DNA of 64,000 nt from Leifsonia poae. Lineage in GTDB: Bacteria > Actinomycetota > Actinomycetes > Actinomycetales > Microbacteriaceae. The position numbers were made by a program, and so were the translations under genes. Of the stretch, positions 61,166 to 64,000 are shown piece by piece. Below the pieces are notes generated by a model, which saw only the letters and a list, made by a program, of their open reading frames with translations, was not told where the DNA came from and ran no database searches. The DNA lies in contig NZ_BSEN01000003.1 in assembly GCF_027921845.1 (NCBI RefSeq), positions 99,657 through 163,656 on the forward strand, read 5' to 3'. Position 1 is the stretch's first letter; every line of letters starts with the position of its first letter.

Positions 61166-62533
61166 GTGGCGCGAGCCCAACTCAACTACCGCTGCACGGA
61201 GTGCGGCTGGACCACCGCGAAGTGGGTGGGGCGTTGCGGCGAATGCCAGGAGTGGGGCACCGTCACCGAGACGGCGGCTCCGACCGGAGTGCTCCGGGCG
61301 TTGAAGCCCGTCTCGATCGATGCCGCGCGAGCCGCCCGGTCGATCACCGCCATCGACGCCGACAGCGACACCGCGACCCACTGGCCGAGCGGCATCGCCG
61401 AGTTCGACCGCGTGCTGGGCGGCGGCATCGTCCCCGGTGCGGCCATCCTGTTGAGCGGCGAGCCGGGGGTCGGCAAGTCCACGCTGCTGCTCGAGGTCGC
61501 CTCGCGCGCGGCCCGCGCCCGCTCGCGCGTGCTCTACGTGAGCGCCGAGGAGTCGGTGAGCCAGGTCCGGATGCGCGCCCAGCGCACCGGCGCCCTCCAC
61601 GACCACCTCTACCTCGCCTCCGAGACCGACCTGGCGACGATCGTCGGCCAGATCGACGCGGTCGACCCGCAGCTGGTCATCGTCGACTCGGTGCAGACCG
61701 TTTCGAGCTCCAACGGCGAGGGTCTCGCCGGCGGCCCCAGCCAGGTGCGCGAGGTCGCGAGCACTCTCATCCGGGTCGCCAAAGACCGCAACCTTCCGCT
61801 CGTGCTGGTCGGGCACGTCACGAAAGACGGCTCGATCGCCGGTCCCCGCCTCCTCGAGCACCTCGTCGACGTCGTCTGCCAGTTCGAAGGTGACCGCCAG
61901 ACCGCGCTCCGCTTCGTGCGTGCGCTCAAGAACCGCTTCGGGCCGACGGATGAGGTGGGCTGCTTCGAGATGACCGGTGACGGCATCGCCGAGGTCGCCG
62001 ATCCGAGCGGACTCTTCCTCAGCCGCAGCACGACGCCCGTCTCAGGCACGTGCGTGACGGTCGCGATGGAGGGCCGCCGGCCGCTCCCGGTCGAGGTGCA
62101 GGCGCTGATCGTCAAGAGCTCGGCGCCCAACCCGCGCCGCGTGACCAACGGCGTCGACGCCTCCCGGGTCGCCATGCTGCTCGCGGTGCTCGAACGGCGC
62201 GCGAACTTCACCTTCGGCGACAAAGACGTGTACGTCTCGACGGTGGGTGGCGTGCGGCTCACCGAGCCCGGCGCCGACCTGGCCATCGCGCTCGCGATCG
62301 CGTCGGCTTCGAACGAGAAGCCGATCCCGCACACGCTCGTCGCCTTCGGCGAGATCAGCCTGGCCGGGGAGATCCGCCCCGTCAGCAGCGGCAAGCAGCG
62401 CACGGCCGAGGCCGCGCGCCTCGGATTCGTCACGCGCGTCGACGCCGAGAGCCAGAGCATCCGGGAGGCGCTGCGCGTCGCCTTCACCGTCGGCGCGACG
62501 ACTCGTGAGCGGGAGCTCGACGCGGCGTTCTGA
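61166..62533 (+). CDS. radA: DNA repair protein RadA
   Basis: A 455-residue recombination/repair ATPase (GTG at 61166 with GAGGAGG). The N-terminal zinc finger is Cys10, Cys13, Cys24 and Cys27. Walker A is GEPGVGKST (~residues 96-104), Walker B LVIVDSVQTV, and the RadA-specific KNRFG motif is near residue 254. The C-terminal Lon-protease-like domain (VSTVGGVRLTEPGADLAIAL) follows. It assists RecA-mediated strand exchange and branch migration. Family length and gene order near core genes are normal. It is transcribed from its own promoter. Confidence 0.97.
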   Translation: MARAQLNYRCTECGWTTAKWVGRCGECQEWGTVTETAAPTGVLRALKPVSIDAARAARSITAIDADSDTATHWPSGIAEFDRVLGGGIVPGAAILLSGEPGVGKSTLLLEVASRAARARSRVLYVSAEESVSQVRMRAQRTGALHDHLYLASETDLATIVGQIDAVDPQLVIVDSVQTVSSSNGEGLAGGPSQVREVASTLIRVAKDRNLPLVLVGHVTKDGSIAGPRLLEHLVDVVCQFEGDRQTALRFVRALKNRFGPTDEVGCFEMTGDGIAEVADPSGLFLSRSTTPVSGTCVTVAMEGRRPLPVEVQALIVKSSAPNPRRVTNGVDASRVAMLLAVLERRANFTFGDKDVYVSTVGGVRLTEPGADLAIALAIASASNEKPIPHTLVAFGEISLAGEIRPVSSGKQRTAEAARLGFVTRVDAESQSIREALRVAFTVGATTRERELDAAF

Positions 62534-62573
62534 CGTGGGGCGACAGCCGTCGCTGCTGTCCCGTCCGCTCCCG

Positions 62574-62662
62574 TAACTCCGGAACTACGAGCGCGAACCG
62601 GCCCTGACATCCGGAGTTATGCCCACCCGCGCGGCGCGTCGCACGGACCTTCCGGAGTTATG
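62574..62662. repeat. Three short copies of a CCGGAGTTA element
   Basis: TAACTCCGGA (62574-62583, inverted), TCCGGAGTTATG (62610-62621) and TCCGGAGTTATG (62651-62662) lie about 40 bp apart in the gap between radA and the next gene. They are close to the ends of convergent genes, so they could form transcript hairpins or be an interspersed repeat family. Confidence 0.7.
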
Positions 62663-62683
62663 GGCCCGCCTCGGACGCGGGAG

Positions 62684-63316
62684 CTAGTTCAGTGAGAACT
62701 GCTTCGTCGTGTCCGAGATGATCCCCGCCACCGACGTCTGCAGGTGGTACGAGGCACCACCGGCCGGCACTTGATCGCGCGTCGCCTGGCAGGTCTTCGG
62801 GTCGGACCGCGTCCGGTCCCAGGTGATCGGCGTCTGCGAGGAGATCGTCTTGCCCGGCTGCAGCAGCACTTCGGCATAGACCTTGGACGTCTGGCAGTCC
62901 GTCGACTTCCAGTAGACCTCGGACCCGCTGGTGATGGTGAAGACCTGCTTCGACGTGCCGGCGTCGATCTTGCACGACGTCGTTCCGTGGTTGGTGATCG
63001 AGACGGCCAGCTTGGGGTTCTGTCCGGCCGCGTACGCGTTCAGGTCCGTGATCGCCTGAACAGTGATGTTCGCGGCCGTGCACGGCTGACCGTTGGCCGT
63101 CGTCTCCGTCGTCGGGATGCTCGTGGGGTTCGTCGCGGCTTTCGGTGTGGTCGACGTCGTCGGCACCGCCGCCGGCGTGCCGCTGGACGATCCCGGACGC
63201 ACGACGATGAGGATGATGACGACGATCACGGCCAGCAGGCCCAGGGCGACCAGCAGCCGGCGTCGCCAATACACTTTGCTCGGCTGGGGGCCGACCGGGT
63301 GCTTGAACGTCGACAT
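62684..63316 (-). CDS. Membrane-anchored unknown protein with extracytoplasmic domain
   Basis: A 210-residue protein. A short basic cytoplasmic tail and one transmembrane helix (LLVALGLLAVIVVIILIVV, residues ~21-39) are followed by a Thr/Ser/Ala-rich linker. The extracytoplasmic domain has about four Cys (GQPCTA, TSCKID, STDCQT, KTCQA) suggesting two disulfides. It resembles DUF4232-type domains, which are common in actinobacteria and of unknown function. It is one of two minus-strand genes at the window end. Confidence 0.82.
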   Translation of the reverse strand: MSTFKHPVGPQPSKVYWRRRLLVALGLLAVIVVIILIVVRPGSSSGTPAAVPTTSTTPKAATNPTSIPTTETTANGQPCTAANITVQAITDLNAYAAGQNPKLAVSITNHGTTSCKIDAGTSKQVFTITSGSEVYWKSTDCQTSKVYAEVLLQPGKTISSQTPITWDRTRSDPKTCQATRDQVPAGGASYHLQTSVAGIISDTTKQFSLN

Positions 63317-63362
63317 GCCTGCAGGATAGCCGCGCTTCGGCGTATTTCCGCGGCAAAACGCG

Positions 63363-63878
63363 CTAGAGCTGCTTCAACATCCTGGTGTTTCCAAGCGTGT
63401 TCGGCTTCACGCGTGCGAGATCGAGGAATTCGGCGACACCTTCGTCGTGCGAGCGCACGAGTTCCGCGTACACCGCCGGGTCGACGGTCTCGTCGCCCAT
63501 GTCCACGAAGCCGTTGCGCTCGAAGAATCCGACCTCGAACGTCAGGCAGAACAGCCTGCTCAGCCCGAGCTCGCGCGCGTCCTCCTCGAGACGGCCGAGG
63601 AGTGCCCGGCCGATGCCCTTGCCGAGCCATTCGTCGGACACCGCCAGCGTGCGCACCTCCGCGAGGTCGCTCCACATGACGTGCAGCGCGCCGCATCCGA
63701 TGAGCTCGCCGTCGTCCGTCTCGGCGACCCGGAACTCCTGCACCGACTCGTAGAAGACGACCTGCTCTTTGCCGAGCAGGATACGGCGCTGCACGAGCGG
63801 CTCCACCAGCTCCCGGATGCGCGTGACGTCGCTGGTGCGCGCGCGGCGGATGCGGAAACCAGTGCTCACGAGACTCAC
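63363..63878 (-). CDS. argA: Short-form N-acetylglutamate synthase-like acetyltransferase
   Basis: A 171-residue GNAT protein. The N-terminus FRIRRARTSDVTRIRELVEPL and the acetyl-CoA loop RTLAVSDEWLGKGIGRALL are clear. The downstream CLTFEVGFFERNGF region and the YAELVRSHDEGVAEFLDL tail match the short, kinase-domain-free ArgA type of mycobacteria. It would make N-acetylglutamate, the first arginine intermediate. Other short GNAT enzymes look similar, so the symbol is a family-level call. Confidence 0.78.
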   Translation of the reverse strand: MSLVSTGFRIRRARTSDVTRIRELVEPLVQRRILLGKEQVVFYESVQEFRVAETDDGELIGCGALHVMWSDLAEVRTLAVSDEWLGKGIGRALLGRLEEDARELGLSRLFCLTFEVGFFERNGFVDMGDETVDPAVYAELVRSHDEGVAEFLDLARVKPNTLGNTRMLKQL

Positions 63879-63959
63879 CCGTCCAGCCTAGTGACCTGCC
63901 GCCCGGCGCGTCCGGGCGCGTCCCGTCCCATCCGCCACCGGGCCCTGGCAACGAGGGGT

Positions 63960-64000
63960 CGCAACACGCCGTGTCGCAGATTCCGTAACGGCGTGTTGCG
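63960..64000. repeat. Perfect 12-bp inverted repeat at window end
   Basis: Arms CGCAACACGCCG (63960-63971) and CGGCGTGTTGCG (63989-64000) flank a 17-bp centre. It may continue beyond the window. It shares the core AACGGCGTGTT-GCG with the element at 44868-44882, suggesting a repeat family or a strong terminator. Confidence 0.7.

Noticed and set aside
1..64000. CRISPR array, prophage, integrase, transposase or rRNA operon
   Set aside because: No regular direct repeat arrays, phage structural genes, recombinase motifs or rRNA sequence were seen.

Overview
This 64 kb window is high-GC, densely coded actinobacterial DNA. The codon use, the CUT1 sugar ABC transporters without their own ATPase, the LPGTG-type wall-sorting signal and the short ArgA-type acetyltransferase suggest a soil- or plant-associated member of the Micrococcales, probably Microbacteriaceae. 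That placement is inference. There are no phage, transposase, integrase or CRISPR signatures.

Layout. Positions 1-6.3 kb hold the end of a regulator, a beta-lactamase-fold hydrolase, a membrane protein/histidine kinase/response regulator operon, an LtrA-like membrane protein and a DadA-like oxidoreductase. Positions 6.3-19.7 kb are a first glycan-use locus. It has a ROK regulator, a solute-binding lipoprotein, a GH95 enzyme and two permeases on the minus strand. A GH36 enzyme, a secreted GH27 enzyme and two esterases lie on the plus strand. A long palindrome sits in the shared divergent promoter. Positions 19.7-34.4 kb carry unrelated single genes and regulator/target pairs: VIT1-like transporter, FAD monooxygenase with TetR, TetR with aldo/keto reductase, a large membrane protein ending in a patatin phospholipase domain, a RibD-like reductase, an AraC regulator, a wall-anchored beta-helix protein, and EamA with LysR.

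Positions 34.4-42.2 kb hold a NiCoT-type nickel/cobalt transporter divergent from a compact five-gene oxidoreductase operon: an unknown protein, DUF4331, a DyP-type peroxidase, an enoyl-CoA hydratase-like protein and a sulfite-oxidase-like molybdenum protein. A frameshifted DUF1254/DUF1214 gene follows. This operon is the best candidate here for an uncharacterised system. Positions 42.2-49.4 kb look accessory: two ~95% identical copies of a P-loop kinase gene 4.1 kb apart, gene fragments, an SDR, an S51 peptidase, ArsR/epimerase and TetR/DUF1048 pairs with clear palindromic operators, and a lipoprotein. An aquaporin follows at 49.5 kb.

Positions 50.4-58.9 kb are a second glycan locus, best read as alpha-1,6-mannan use: secreted GH76 with a CBM35-like domain, GH125, two permeases, a binding lipoprotein, an intracellular GH76 and a GntR/LacI-type sensor. 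Positions 59-64 kb return to core genes: tRNA-Ser(CGA), an SGNH hydrolase, an alpha/beta hydrolase, radA, a membrane-anchored unknown and an ArgA-type acetyltransferase, with short intergenic repeats.

Both glycan loci share one logic: an extracellular or import step, intracellular exo-glycosidases and a local sugar-sensing repressor. Neither encodes the importer ATPase, which is probably supplied from elsewhere as a shared MsiK-type protein.
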